Source of the DNA: Candidatus Firestoneibacteriota bacterium | GTDB taxonomy: Bacteria; Oederibacteriota; D2-FULL-39-29; CAIOVX01 | DNA: 61,975 nt | Assembly: GCA_903861835.1 (NCBI GenBank) | Contig: CAIOVX010000074.1 | Location: 1 to 61,975 of the forward strand | Direction of reading: 5' to 3' | Shown here: positions 32,057 through 41,059 of the stretch, piece after piece | Layout: every line of letters starts with the position of its first letter | Position numbering within the stretch: position 1 is the stretch's first letter | Program-made: the position numbers and the translations under genes | The notes under the pieces: generated by a model | What the model saw: only the letters and a program-made list of their open reading frames with translations | Told to the model about the DNA's origin: nothing | Database searches by the model: none

Positions 32057-33553
32057 ATGTATCTACTGGGTATAGACATAGGGACGACGAACTGGAAGGC
32101 TAACCTTTATAATTACCGAGGAAAACTGGTGGCGTCAGCGTCGCTTCCGGCTGCAACAAGAATTGACAAGAGAGGCAGGCATTATTACGCTCCCGGTGAA
32201 CTCTGGAGTTCAGTTTGTCGTTTAACGCGCCAAATTGCTAGGCAGATTAATGATCCGTCGGAAATAAAGAGCGTCGGGTTCGCCTCAATGGCAGAGGCGG
32301 GGCTTCTTGTGGACGGCAGCGGGAAAGAGCTGACAGCCATAATTCCCTGGTATGACAATCGCAGTATTCCGGAAAAAGAGTTCCTTGAGAAGAAGCTCGG
32401 CAGGTTCGAGATTTTCAAGACGACCGGCCTTAATCTTACCCACATTTACTCCGCCACGAAAATACTCTGGCTCAAGAAACACGAAAGAGCAGTCTTCAAA
32501 AAGGCCTCTAAATGGCTCTGTGTGCCGGATTACCTTATTAATAGATTCACCGGTGAATATGCGACGGATTATTCCATAGCCACCCGCACGGCTGCTTTTG
32601 ATATGAAAAGGAAGAAGTGGGCTCCGGATATCCTTGACGCTCTCGGAGTCAAAGAAAACTTCTTCCCGAAAGCAAGCGTGAGCGGTACGGTTGCCGGAGA
32701 GGTAAATGAAAAAGCTTCCGCAGAGTCCGGTTTGGCAGAAGGCACAAAGATCTGTCTGGGCGGTCATGACCATATAGTGGGGGCTTACGGAGCCGGAATC
32801 TTGAAACCCGGCGATCTCCTGGATTCAATGGGAACAGCGGAAGTTCTTCTGTCGGTTGTTAAGGAGCCGCGAAGGCTGAAACAGCTATACGAGTCCGGTT
32901 TTTCGATGGGCTGCTACGCGGTTAACGGGCTTTATTATATAATGGCAGGGATTTACTGCTCCGGAGGGCTCACAGAGTGGTTTATGAGCGAGTTTTACGG
33001 CAGTTCTCTTTCACCGGAAGCAAAGTATGCCAGGCTTGGCGAAGACCTCAAGCGCGCGGGCAAAGAAGAGGGGGAAGTACTGGTCTTGCCCTATTGGCTG
33101 GGGCGCGGTGCGCCGCTTAAGGATGCAAGCGCCAAAGGAGCTTTGCTGGGCTTGACCGCCGGAACTACGAGGGCCGATATCCTGCGCGCTATCTATGAAG
33201 GGCTTTCTTTTGAGTTTCGCCAGCTTGTCGAGGCAATGGAAGGTTCAACCGGGATACCTGTAAAGAGTATAAGCCTGATAGGCGGCGGTACAAGAAACAA
33301 GTTCTGGCTTGAAAAGAAAGCGGACATTATCGGACGAAAGCTATTGCTTCCAAGAAGAAGTGAATCCGTATGTTTCGGCGCGGCTCTGCTTGCGGGGGCA
33401 GGTTCAGGCGAGGTAGCAGAGCCCGGTAAGCTGATGGACGCATTTAAACACGAATACATAGTTGCAAATCTGAAAAAACACCGGGCTTACGAAGAACTTT
33501 ACCGCGGCAAATATAAGAAAATAGCTGCCCTGCTCTCCGGGTTCAATAATTAA
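32057..33553 (+). CDS. FGGY-family carbohydrate kinase
   Basis: Sugar kinase of 498 aa, a full-length FGGY protein. The first phosphate-binding motif is LGIDIGTTNWKANLY. WYDNRS and GGHDHIVGAYGAG form the sugar site region, with the catalytic Asp in the latter. The C-terminal ATP motif is ISLIGGGTRNKFW, followed by FGAALLAGAG. Xylulose, fuculose and related ketoses are candidate substrates. It is preceded by a repeat array and followed by the cold-shock promoter. Confidence 0.88.
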   Translation: MYLLGIDIGTTNWKANLYNYRGKLVASASLPAATRIDKRGRHYYAPGELWSSVCRLTRQIARQINDPSEIKSVGFASMAEAGLLVDGSGKELTAIIPWYDNRSIPEKEFLEKKLGRFEIFKTTGLNLTHIYSATKILWLKKHERAVFKKASKWLCVPDYLINRFTGEYATDYSIATRTAAFDMKRKKWAPDILDALGVKENFFPKASVSGTVAGEVNEKASAESGLAEGTKICLGGHDHIVGAYGAGILKPGDLLDSMGTAEVLLSVVKEPRRLKQLYESGFSMGCYAVNGLYYIMAGIYCSGGLTEWFMSEFYGSSLSPEAKYARLGEDLKRAGKEEGEVLVLPYWLGRGAPLKDASAKGALLGLTAGTTRADILRAIYEGLSFEFRQLVEAMEGSTGIPVKSISLIGGGTRNKFWLEKKADIIGRKLLLPRRSESVCFGAALLAGAGSGEVAEPGKLMDAFKHEYIVANLKKHRAYEELYRGKYKKIAALLSGFNN

Positions 33554-33627
33554 AGCTCCTGCATTAGGGAAGAGGCACGGGAAAACATTATAAATTAAGG
33601 CGCAATAGCAGTAAAAGAAAAAGACAC

Positions 33628-33656
33628 TTGACATTATTGTCTTTATTTGTTATTAT
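33628..33656 (+). promoter_or_regulatory. Sigma70 promoter of the cold-shock gene
   Basis: A perfect TTGACA (33628-33633) and TATTAT (33651-33656) with a 17-base spacer. The leader of about 100 nt (33663-33765) contains a GC-rich part with a CCGTACGG palindrome and a nine-T run. Long structured leaders are usual for cold-shock genes. Confidence 0.8.
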
Positions 33657-33765
33657 CCATCAACGATTGGGAGTAAAGATTCGGCCGTACGGCGGGATAG
33701 ACTCTGCCTCGCGGTCTTTTTTTTTAGCACCCGGTCGAATTTTAGGCACCAAAGGAGTAAAGGAA

Positions 33766-33966
33766 ATGGCAAGAGGTAAAGTGAAATGGTTCAACGATCA
33801 GAAGGGCTACGGGTTCATCACCCCGGAGAACGGAAAGGATGTATTCGTACATTTCTCCGCAATCCAGGGCGACGGTTTCAAGTCCCTTGCTGAAGGCCAG
33901 GAAGTCGAATTCGACATCACCATGGGCCAGAAGGGTGAGCAGGCAACCAACGTCCACAAAGTCTAA
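33766..33966 (+). CDS. cspA: Cold-shock protein (CspA family)
   Basis: A 66-aa single cold-shock domain that binds single-stranded nucleic acid as an RNA chaperone. The RNP1 motif KGYGFIT and RNP2 motif DVFVHFSAI are intact. The ATG at 33766 follows AAAGGAG; the frame is open further upstream but that part is the leader and promoter. It is monocistronic, with its own promoter and terminator. Confidence 0.97.
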   Translation: MARGKVKWFNDQKGYGFITPENGKDVFVHFSAIQGDGFKSLAEGQEVEFDITMGQKGEQATNVHKV

Positions 33967-33997
33967 TAGACTTCAGGACTAAAATAAGCCTACAAGC

Positions 33998-34033
33998 GAG
34001 GCGGGACAGCAATGTCCCGCCTCTTTCTTTTTT
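33998..34033 (+). terminator. Rho-independent terminator of the cold-shock gene
   Basis: GAGGCGGGACA, loop GCAA, TGTCCCGCCTC, then TTTCTTTTTT. Confidence 0.95.
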
Positions 34034-34038
34034 GGAAA

Positions 34039-34067
34039 TTGACATTAAAGTGGGGGTATACTAAAAT
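34039..34067 (+). promoter_or_regulatory. Sigma70 promoter of the MoxR operon
   Basis: A perfect TTGACA (34039-34044) and TAAAAT (34062-34067) with a 17-base spacer. The transcript would begin near 34074 and include a short repeat array in its leader. Confidence 0.7.
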
Positions 34068-34082
34068 ACATTAGCCATAAAA

Positions 34083-34103
34083 GTTCATAATGTTCTTAAC
34101 GTA
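34083..34103. repeat. Period-9 array (two units) in the moxR leader
   Basis: GTTCATAAT and GTTCTTAAC followed by GTA. It is the shortest array of the family. Confidence 0.65.
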
Positions 34104-34128
34104 TGGCGCTGGGAATAAAGGAGTATTG

Positions 34129-35136
34129 ATGCCTGAGAAGAAGCTTAATACAAAACAGGACCTTGAGTTGATAGAGCGGCTTGCAAAAGCCAGGTCCGAT
34201 ATGGGCGCCCAGCTTAAAAAAGTCATAGTGGGGCAGGAGAGCGTAATAGATGATGTGCTTACGGCTCTCTTTTCCCGGGGACACGTGCTGATAGTAGGCG
34301 TACCCGGGCTGGCAAAGACGCTTCTTATAGAAAGCATCGCAAAAATATTGGTGCTGGATTATAAAAGAATCCAATTTACTCCTGATCTGATGCCTTCCGA
34401 CATAACCGGAACAGAAGTAATTGAAGAGTCGGATTCAGGAAAGAGAGTATTTCGTTTCATAGAAGGTCCGGTTTTTGCCAACATCATACTTGCCGATGAG
34501 ATAAACCGTACGCCCCCGAAGACGCAGTCGGCCCTGCTTCAGGCGATGCAGGAGTACAAAGTTACGGCGGCCGGAAAGACCTATCCGCTCCCGCTCCCGT
34601 TCTTTGTCCTGGCGACGCAAAACCCTATAGAACACGAAGGGACTTATCCTCTGCCTGAGGCCCAGCTTGACAGGTTTTTCTTCAATATTAAAATAGATTA
34701 TCCTACGAAAATAGAAGAGGCGGAGATAGTCAGAAAAACCACGAGCGGGCTCATTCCGGAATTAAAACCGCTCCTGAACGCGTCAGAGATAGTAAGCCTG
34801 CAGGACCTGGTCCGCAGGGTTCCGGCCTCTGATCATCTTGTCGATTTTGCCGTGAACCTGGTTTCCGCTACACGGCCGGGAGATCCTTCAGCGCCGTTGC
34901 TTATAAAAGAACTCGTTGAGTGGGGAGCCGGTCCCAGGGCTTCTCAGGCGCTGGTGGTCGGGGCAAAGGCGAGGGCTGCGCTACACGGCCGGCTTGCCGC
35001 TTCAGTTGAAGATGTTGCCGCGGTCGCGCACATAGTTCTCCGTCACAGAATTGTAATGTCTTTCAAAGCCGAAGCCGACGGAGTCTCCGCGGACAGGGTT
35101 ATAGACGAACTTCTAACTTCCGTCAAGCCGGGATAA
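34129..35136 (+). CDS. moxR: MoxR-family AAA+ ATPase
   Basis: A 335-aa MoxR chaperone-like ATPase that works with VWA-domain partners. The ATG at 34129 follows AAGGAG. Walker A is GVPGLAKT, Walker B LADEINRTPPKTQSALL, and sensor 1 LATQNPIEHEG. It heads a tightly packed six-gene operon, the usual place for MoxR beside DUF58 and VWA genes. Confidence 0.95.
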   Translation: MPEKKLNTKQDLELIERLAKARSDMGAQLKKVIVGQESVIDDVLTALFSRGHVLIVGVPGLAKTLLIESIAKILVLDYKRIQFTPDLMPSDITGTEVIEESDSGKRVFRFIEGPVFANIILADEINRTPPKTQSALLQAMQEYKVTAAGKTYPLPLPFFVLATQNPIEHEGTYPLPEAQLDRFFFNIKIDYPTKIEEAEIVRKTTSGLIPELKPLLNASEIVSLQDLVRRVPASDHLVDFAVNLVSATRPGDPSAPLLIKELVEWGAGPRASQALVVGAKARAALHGRLAASVEDVAAVAHIVLRHRIVMSFKAEADGVSADRVIDELLTSVKPG

Positions 35137-35137
35137 A

Positions 35138-36034
35138 ATGCAGAGCATCAGACCAGCCGACCTCACAAGCCTGCGAGGGCTTGAACTCAAAGCCAGGTCT
35201 ATAGTTGACGGTTTTCTCGCCGGGCTGCATGCTTCTCCGCTCAAAGGCGCGAGTCTGGATTTTGCCGAGCACAGGGAGTACGCAGCGGGGGATGACCTCA
35301 GAAAACTTGATTGGAAAGTGCTCGGAAGCAAGGACAAGCTTTTTATCCGCCAGTACCGTGAAGAAAGCACGCTCACCGCGAATATTCTCCTGGATGTCTC
35401 CGGTTCAATGAATTATTCCTCTCCCGGCCTGATCAAAAAGAACGAATATGCCGCAAACATCGCCGCTTCTCTCGCTTACCTGATGTCGCTCCAGCATGAC
35501 CGCGTGGGTTTTCTCGCTTTTGCGGAAGGAGTCCTTACTCTCCTGCCGCCTCGCGCGGCTCACGGCCAGGCCTCAGCGGTAATTAAGGCGATAGAAGCGC
35601 AGGAGCCCTCCGGAAAAACAGCGGTTTTCAAGACGCTTGAAGCAGCCGGGAAACTCTTTAGAAGACGGGGTTTGGTGATACTTATCTCTGATCTTTACGA
35701 CTCCGGGGGTCCCGAGGAAGCAATGAAATACCTTAAGTATCTGGCTTCAAAAGGAAATGACCTGATAGTATTTCAGGTGCTTGACAGATCCGAGCTGGGG
35801 CTTGAACTCGATGAGCCCTTCCTGTTTGAAGGACTTGAAGACAAGGATGATGTAATACTCGCCAATCCGGAATTAATAAGACACGAGTACAGGCGCGTAA
35901 TGGAGGAGTTCATTGGTTATTTCGCGAAGGAGTGCGTTAAGAACGGGATTGATTACAGGCTCCTCGACAATTCAGCTTCTTTTAGCCTGCCTCTTAGGGC
36001 TTACCTCGCGCGGAGGGAGAAGATGCTTAAATGA
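35138..36034 (+). CDS. DUF58 / VWA-like protein
   Basis: A 298-aa cytoplasmic protein with the DUF58 core LDFAEHREYAAGDDLRKLDWK. Unlike many DUF58 proteins it keeps a VWA metal site (ILLDVSGSM, i.e. DxSxS). One base separates it from moxR, and it overlaps the next gene by ATGA. Likely partner of MoxR in assembly or regulation of a membrane complex. Confidence 0.9.
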   Translation: MQSIRPADLTSLRGLELKARSIVDGFLAGLHASPLKGASLDFAEHREYAAGDDLRKLDWKVLGSKDKLFIRQYREESTLTANILLDVSGSMNYSSPGLIKKNEYAANIAASLAYLMSLQHDRVGFLAFAEGVLTLLPPRAAHGQASAVIKAIEAQEPSGKTAVFKTLEAAGKLFRRRGLVILISDLYDSGGPEEAMKYLKYLASKGNDLIVFQVLDRSELGLELDEPFLFEGLEDKDDVILANPELIRHEYRRVMEEFIGYFAKECVKNGIDYRLLDNSASFSLPLRAYLARREKMLK

Positions 36035-38118
36035 ATCTTTCCTTCCTTTCACCGCTAATGCTCTCCGGATTGCTCCTTGCCGTGATTCCGGTGCTTATCC
36101 ATCTTATCTCGATCAGGAAAGCCAAGGTCCTGAAGTTTCCCGAGACGCGCTTTTTGCGTCTCGCCGTTAAAAGGACTCAGAAAAAACTCAAACTCCTCCA
36201 GTTGCTGCTTCTCCTGCTTAGGGTGCTTGCCATAATATTATTGGTGCTGGCTTTCTCCCGCGCCGTGTTGAACCCGCCTAAATACGGCGCTTCAAAGAAA
36301 GAGGAACCGGCGGCCGCGGTATTGCTGCTTGATTGCTCCTATTCAATGGGAGCGGAAAACGGCGGGAAGACAGCTTTTGACGCCGCGAAGGAATCGTGCC
36401 TCGCTTCGCTTAAGGTCTTTCGCGACGAGGACCGGCTGGCCTATTGCGCTTTCGCAGAGAACGCGAAGGGGGGGGCCGGCCTTGATTTTGACAGGGAGAA
36501 GCTTTCCCTCGGGATAAAGGCTTCAAAACTCACCGGCCTGAAAACCTCGCTAAAAGCGGGGCTGAATTTCGCCTACACCGCGCTCAAGGAAAGCAGGTCG
36601 GCAAATAAACAGATAATCATTTTCACGGATGCGGCCTCCCACGCTTTGAACCTTGCTTCTGCCGCCGAGATAAAAGATTTTGACGCCGACGTCAAAGTAA
36701 TCATAGCTTCCGCCGGAATTGACGGACCCAACTGCGGCCTAACAGCCGTTGAGCCGGCGTCTTCCCTGCCCGGCAGGGCGGGTTTCACGTCGACTCTAAA
36801 AGATTTTTCCGGCAGGGGCGCCTCTGCCGCAGATCTTTCTCTTTACTTTGGGGGAGAGCGGAAAGTATTCGGCAAAGCGGACATTCCTCCTTCTGGGACT
36901 TCTTCAAAGAGTCTTTTCTTTTCTGCGCCCGAAGACAAAAGTTTGCAGGGCTATGCTGAGCTTGCTTGCGGGGACTGTCTTAAGGCGGATGACCGTTACT
37001 ATTTCGCCGGCAAGGTGAAGCGTAAAGTGAACATCCTGCTGGTTGACGGCGACCCTAAACTTTCGCAGTTTAACAGCGAAACCTTCTTCCTTAAAACGGC
37101 GCTGAGTCCCGAAGTCTCGAAGGACAGCGGTGTCGTCCCTTCAATTGTTTCTCCGGCAGGCCTGCTGACTCTAGGCCTTTCCGGCTACAAGGCAGTCTTC
37201 CTGTGTAATGTGGAAGAAATTCTCCCAGAAGCCGAGCGCCGGCTTGACGCTTATATGCAGTCCGGAGGGAGTCTTGTATTCTTTCCCGGAGACCGCGTTA
37301 ATATCAAGGCCTATTCCTCTATAAGCAGGAGCATCTTCCCGGCGGCAATAAGAAAACTCTCCCGCGGCGAGAACGCGGTAAATCCGCTGACTGCCCTCCA
37401 GGATTGCGGGCTATTCAAGAGGTTTGACGTTTTCGGGCTTATGAAACCGGGGTTCTACGGTAATTTTGACCTGGCGCCGGCTGCCGGAGCAAAAGTGCTG
37501 CTTGCCTTCAGGGATTCAACTCCGTTTCTTATAGAGGGAGGCGCAACCTATCAGGGAGCGGGAAAGGTGCTGCTGTTCGCAGTTCCGGCTGACAGGGATC
37601 TCGGCGATTTTCCCTTAAAGCCGGTTTATCTGCCGTTCACAAAAGCGCTGGTGGATTATCTCTGCGGCGTGGAGGAAGTTTCTGACAAAAACGGCGTAAA
37701 GTGCGGAGAAACCTATACAAGAGAAGCTTCGGGCGGGAGAATCAAAAGCGCAACGGTTCTTGGTCCGGCTAATACGGCCTTGAGCGCAGAAGTGTCCGGG
37801 GGAAAAGTGCTGGTAAAGGACACCTCGGAGCCCGGCCTCTATAAACTCTCTCTTGTCGATGCGGGCGGAACAAAACTGACCGAATATTTCGGGGTGAATG
37901 TTGACGCTTCTTCCGGCGAATCCTCCCTGTCCCGGTTCTGGTCTGAGGATCTGAAAGCGGCGCTTAAGGCCAAGCGCGTTGAATTTATAAAATGCGGTCC
38001 GGGTTTGCCGGCTGAGCTTGAGAGGATTGTCCGGGGCAAAGAGCTCTCGTCCCTCCTGTTGCTGGCGGCTTTAGTTCTGCTCGCGGCTGAGAGTTTCGCC
38101 GCCGGGAGGAAGCTATGA
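36031..38118 (+). CDS. BatA-like membrane protein with VWA domain
   Basis: A 695-aa protein. It opens with the aerotolerance (BatA) N-terminal segment: a helix, SIRKAKVLKFPETRFL, and a second helix. A VWA domain follows with MIDAS residues in LLLDCSYSMG and IIFTDAAS. The remainder resembles a glutamine-amidotransferase-like fold (ILLVDGDPK near residue 335), and the chain ends in a transmembrane helix near the C-terminus. Most of the chain is predicted periplasmic. Confidence 0.85.
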   Translation: MNLSFLSPLMLSGLLLAVIPVLIHLISIRKAKVLKFPETRFLRLAVKRTQKKLKLLQLLLLLLRVLAIILLVLAFSRAVLNPPKYGASKKEEPAAAVLLLDCSYSMGAENGGKTAFDAAKESCLASLKVFRDEDRLAYCAFAENAKGGAGLDFDREKLSLGIKASKLTGLKTSLKAGLNFAYTALKESRSANKQIIIFTDAASHALNLASAAEIKDFDADVKVIIASAGIDGPNCGLTAVEPASSLPGRAGFTSTLKDFSGRGASAADLSLYFGGERKVFGKADIPPSGTSSKSLFFSAPEDKSLQGYAELACGDCLKADDRYYFAGKVKRKVNILLVDGDPKLSQFNSETFFLKTALSPEVSKDSGVVPSIVSPAGLLTLGLSGYKAVFLCNVEEILPEAERRLDAYMQSGGSLVFFPGDRVNIKAYSSISRSIFPAAIRKLSRGENAVNPLTALQDCGLFKRFDVFGLMKPGFYGNFDLAPAAGAKVLLAFRDSTPFLIEGGATYQGAGKVLLFAVPADRDLGDFPLKPVYLPFTKALVDYLCGVEEVSDKNGVKCGETYTREASGGRIKSATVLGPANTALSAEVSGGKVLVKDTSEPGLYKLSLVDAGGTKLTEYFGVNVDASSGESSLSRFWSEDLKAALKAKRVEFIKCGPGLPAELERIVRGKELSSLLLLAALVLLAAESFAAGRKL

Positions 38119-38870
38119 GAAAAATAATACTTGCGTTCATAGCGCTCTCCTTTGTCTCTCTGCTTTTCTCAAATAACCTTTACTTTGCCAGGCTCAAGTA
38201 CGAGGGCGGCAATTGGGATTCTCAGAATCTGGCCTGGGGCGAACTCGCTGATTTCCTGGTGGGTATTTCAAACGTCAGGGCGGTGCGGGAGCCTGTCATT
38301 TTAACTGCAGACAGCCCGGAATTATTCAACTATCCGGTGATCTTTATGACGGGCGATTCCGCCTTTGCTGAATGGAATCACGCGCAAATAGAGCGCCTAA
38401 AACGGTATTTTGACGCAGGCGGAATAATTGTCATAGACGATTGCACCGGATTAAAAGATTCCGGGTTCTCAAAGTCGGTTAAACGCGAGTTTGCGAAAAT
38501 CTTTCCGAACGATCCTTTGTCGCGGATAAAGGACTCAAACGCCGTTTTTATTTCTTTCTTCCTGCTGCCGGGAGTTTGCGGCGCCAGGCAGTCCGTTCCT
38601 TACCTTGAAGGCGTGGAGAAAAGCGGGCAGCTGGCGGTTATCTTCTCGGCAAATGACCTGTTCGGGGTCTGGGAGAAAGACAAACTCGGCAACTGGCTCA
38701 AGGAGTGCAGACCGGGCGGCGAAACCCAAAGGCTGGAAGCTCAGAAACTCAGCGTCAACATCATAATGTACGCAATGGTCGGAACTTACAAACTCGATGC
38801 CATTCACACTGATTATATAAGCCAGAAAATGAAAGCGTTAAACATGAAGATACCAGGGCAGGGCAGATGA
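38115..38870 (+). CDS. DUF4159 protein
   Basis: A 251-aa exported protein with a signal-like N-terminus ending near LLFSN. The core FARLKYEGGNWDSQ, YPVIFMTGD and GGIIVIDDC fits DUF4159, which adopts a glutamine-amidotransferase-like fold without the catalytic triad. It overlaps both neighbours by four bases, a sign of stoichiometric complex formation. Confidence 0.85.
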   Translation: MRKIILAFIALSFVSLLFSNNLYFARLKYEGGNWDSQNLAWGELADFLVGISNVRAVREPVILTADSPELFNYPVIFMTGDSAFAEWNHAQIERLKRYFDAGGIIVIDDCTGLKDSGFSKSVKREFAKIFPNDPLSRIKDSNAVFISFFLLPGVCGARQSVPYLEGVEKSGQLAVIFSANDLFGVWEKDKLGNWLKECRPGGETQRLEAQKLSVNIIMYAMVGTYKLDAIHTDYISQKMKALNMKIPGQGR

Positions 38871-41053
38871 ACTTTGAAGCGGATTTCATAGCCCTTGCGG
38901 GTGCGCTGCTCGCGGCGCTTTCAGCAGTCTATATTTATTACAGTTCTGACCGGAAGCGCGCCGTGCTGGTGCCGCTCCGGCTCTTCGCGCTGTTGCTGCT
39001 GACCTTCGCGCTATTTAAGCCCACTCTTGAACACACCCAAAGCTTCAAGAAAAGAACGGCGGTTGCGGTGTTAGCGGATGTTTCAAAGAGCATGGGTATA
39101 AAAAAACCGGGAGACAAAGCTGTTTTGCTCAAAGCGGCAATAAAAGGGAAAGCCGCCGCGCTGGCAAAGACGTTTGATGTTTCCTGGTATGCTTTTTCCG
39201 GGACAGCCCAGAAAACCTCGCTTGAGGACCTGTTAAAGAGCGATAATTTCAGCGGAAGTTCCACGGATATAGCCGCGGCTCTGAATTCTGTCAGGAATGA
39301 GCTGGAAAAGGAAAGGGCGGGCGCAAAAAAAGCGATAGTTATAATATCGGACGGCAATAATAACGGACTGCTTGACCCGGCTGAAGCGGCGAAAGCTGCA
39401 GGTATACCGGTTTATACAATAGGCGTCGGACCGGAGAAAAAAGGCCCGGATGTCGCGGTGAAGTCCATTACAGCCGGAGAACTGGGTTTCACCGGTATGC
39501 AATCTACGGTCACGGTAAACCTGTCGGGGACGAATGCTGCCGGCAAAACTGTCAGGGTTACGCTTAAAGCGGACGGCAGAGAAGCCGGGCAAAAGGAAGT
39601 AGTTCTGAAAGAAGACGGCCTCGAGACTGCCGTGAAATTCAATTTTACGCCGAAAGAAACCGGAGTTGTAAGGTACCGGGCTGAGGCAGCCCCGCTTAAG
39701 GGGGAAGAGGACCTTTTCAATAATTCGGCTGTTTGCGAAGCCCGCGTCATCAAAGAGAAAGTCAGGATTCTTTATTTCTCCGGCCATCCAAATTATGAAT
39801 ACAGGTTTTTAAGACAGGTCTTAAAGACCAACCCGAATTATGAAATGGTTTCATTCATACTTCTTCGCGGCACCACAAATGTAATGGCGTTCTCTGAGGA
39901 CCAGCTTACGCTGATACCTTTTCCGGTCACGGAACTTTTTACCAGGGACCTTCCGCAATTTGACATAGTAGTGATGGAAAACTTCCCCTACTCGCAGTAC
40001 ATGCCTGCTGATATGCTGCAGGGCATCGCGCGATTGGTAACGGAGCGGGGCGGCTCGCTGCTGATGATTGGCGGCGACCAGTCGTTCGGAAGGGGGCTTT
40101 ACGCGACGACGCCGCTTGCAGACCTGCTTCCGGTTTCCCTGGACGGCCCTTCCGAGGTTTATGACACCAGGCCGTACAAGATGGTGCCGGAAATTCATCC
40201 CTTAAACAGCCTGTCTTATTCAACGGAGAGCGATGCGTTGCTCTGGGGCGGTATGGCTGAGCTCAATGACATAAACGTTGCAGCTTCGTCTAAGCCGGGA
40301 GCGGCGGTGCTCGGAAGGCATCCGTTCCTGAAGTCAAAGAGCGGGGAGTTCGCGCCCGTGCTTGCGGCCTGGCAGAGAGGAAGGGGCCGGGTAATGGCCT
40401 GCCTGTCAAGCTCCACCTGGAAATGGGCGATGGGGACCGGTGCTGAAGCTTCGAGCGGGCTTTACGCGAAGTACTGGCAGGGGCTCTTTAACTGGCTTTC
40501 AGGTGTGCCGGATATCAAGCAGGTCAACATCTCAACCGATAAGAAGGCCTATGCCAGGAATGAACCTGTCAGAGTTGCGGTCTCGGTTTTCGACGAGCAT
40601 TACCGGTATGAAAACTCGGCCTCAGTGATTTTGTCTGTGGGCGATCCGGACGGCAAGAAGTACAGGCTGGACTGCCTCCTTGCTGGTAACGGCATTTACG
40701 AATGTTTGGTTCCGGGGGAAATTCCCGGGAGATATTCTTTCGAAGCCTCGGTTTACAAGCAGGGAAAGGAGCTGGGTAAAGATGTTTGCACCGCCGAGAT
40801 ATCCGGTTCCTTAAGCGAGGCCGGGGACGTGTATCTTAACGAAACTCTGCTCTCCTCCATAGCGGGAAAAAGCGGCGGAGAGTATCTGAATGGTTCTTCC
40901 GAAAGGGCATTCCTGTTAAAAATTGAGCCGGAAACTGAGGAAGTAATTTCAAGGACCAGGCGGACTTTGTGGGATTCACCCTTTCTGCTCCTGCTCGCGG
41001 CGCTGGCTCTTTGCGCGGAGTGGTATGTAAGACGGACTTCAGGGATGCTATAA
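38867..41053 (+). CDS. VWA / glutamine-amidotransferase-like membrane protein
   Basis: A 728-aa protein. Two N-terminal helices precede a VWA domain with an intact MIDAS (VLADVSKSMG, SSTDIAAAL, IIISDGNNNG... pattern). An Ig-like segment comes next, then an amidotransferase-like domain (ILYFSGHPNYEYRFLRQVL, GGSLLMIGGDQSFG) and a C-terminal helix. This architecture recurs in MoxR-DUF4159-DUF4175 clusters. Confidence 0.85.
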   Translation: MNFEADFIALAGALLAALSAVYIYYSSDRKRAVLVPLRLFALLLLTFALFKPTLEHTQSFKKRTAVAVLADVSKSMGIKKPGDKAVLLKAAIKGKAAALAKTFDVSWYAFSGTAQKTSLEDLLKSDNFSGSSTDIAAALNSVRNELEKERAGAKKAIVIISDGNNNGLLDPAEAAKAAGIPVYTIGVGPEKKGPDVAVKSITAGELGFTGMQSTVTVNLSGTNAAGKTVRVTLKADGREAGQKEVVLKEDGLETAVKFNFTPKETGVVRYRAEAAPLKGEEDLFNNSAVCEARVIKEKVRILYFSGHPNYEYRFLRQVLKTNPNYEMVSFILLRGTTNVMAFSEDQLTLIPFPVTELFTRDLPQFDIVVMENFPYSQYMPADMLQGIARLVTERGGSLLMIGGDQSFGRGLYATTPLADLLPVSLDGPSEVYDTRPYKMVPEIHPLNSLSYSTESDALLWGGMAELNDINVAASSKPGAAVLGRHPFLKSKSGEFAPVLAAWQRGRGRVMACLSSSTWKWAMGTGAEASSGLYAKYWQGLFNWLSGVPDIKQVNISTDKKAYARNEPVRVAVSVFDEHYRYENSASVILSVGDPDGKKYRLDCLLAGNGIYECLVPGEIPGRYSFEASVYKQGKELGKDVCTAEISGSLSEAGDVYLNETLLSSIAGKSGGEYLNGSSERAFLLKIEPETEEVISRTRRTLWDSPFLLLLAALALCAEWYVRRTSGML

Positions 41054-41059
41054 GGCGGT

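Noticed and set aside
30226-33553. Methyltransferase, radical SAM and kinase as a RiPP or natural-product cluster
   Set aside because: No precursor peptide, no dedicated export and separate repeat-filled gaps between the genes.
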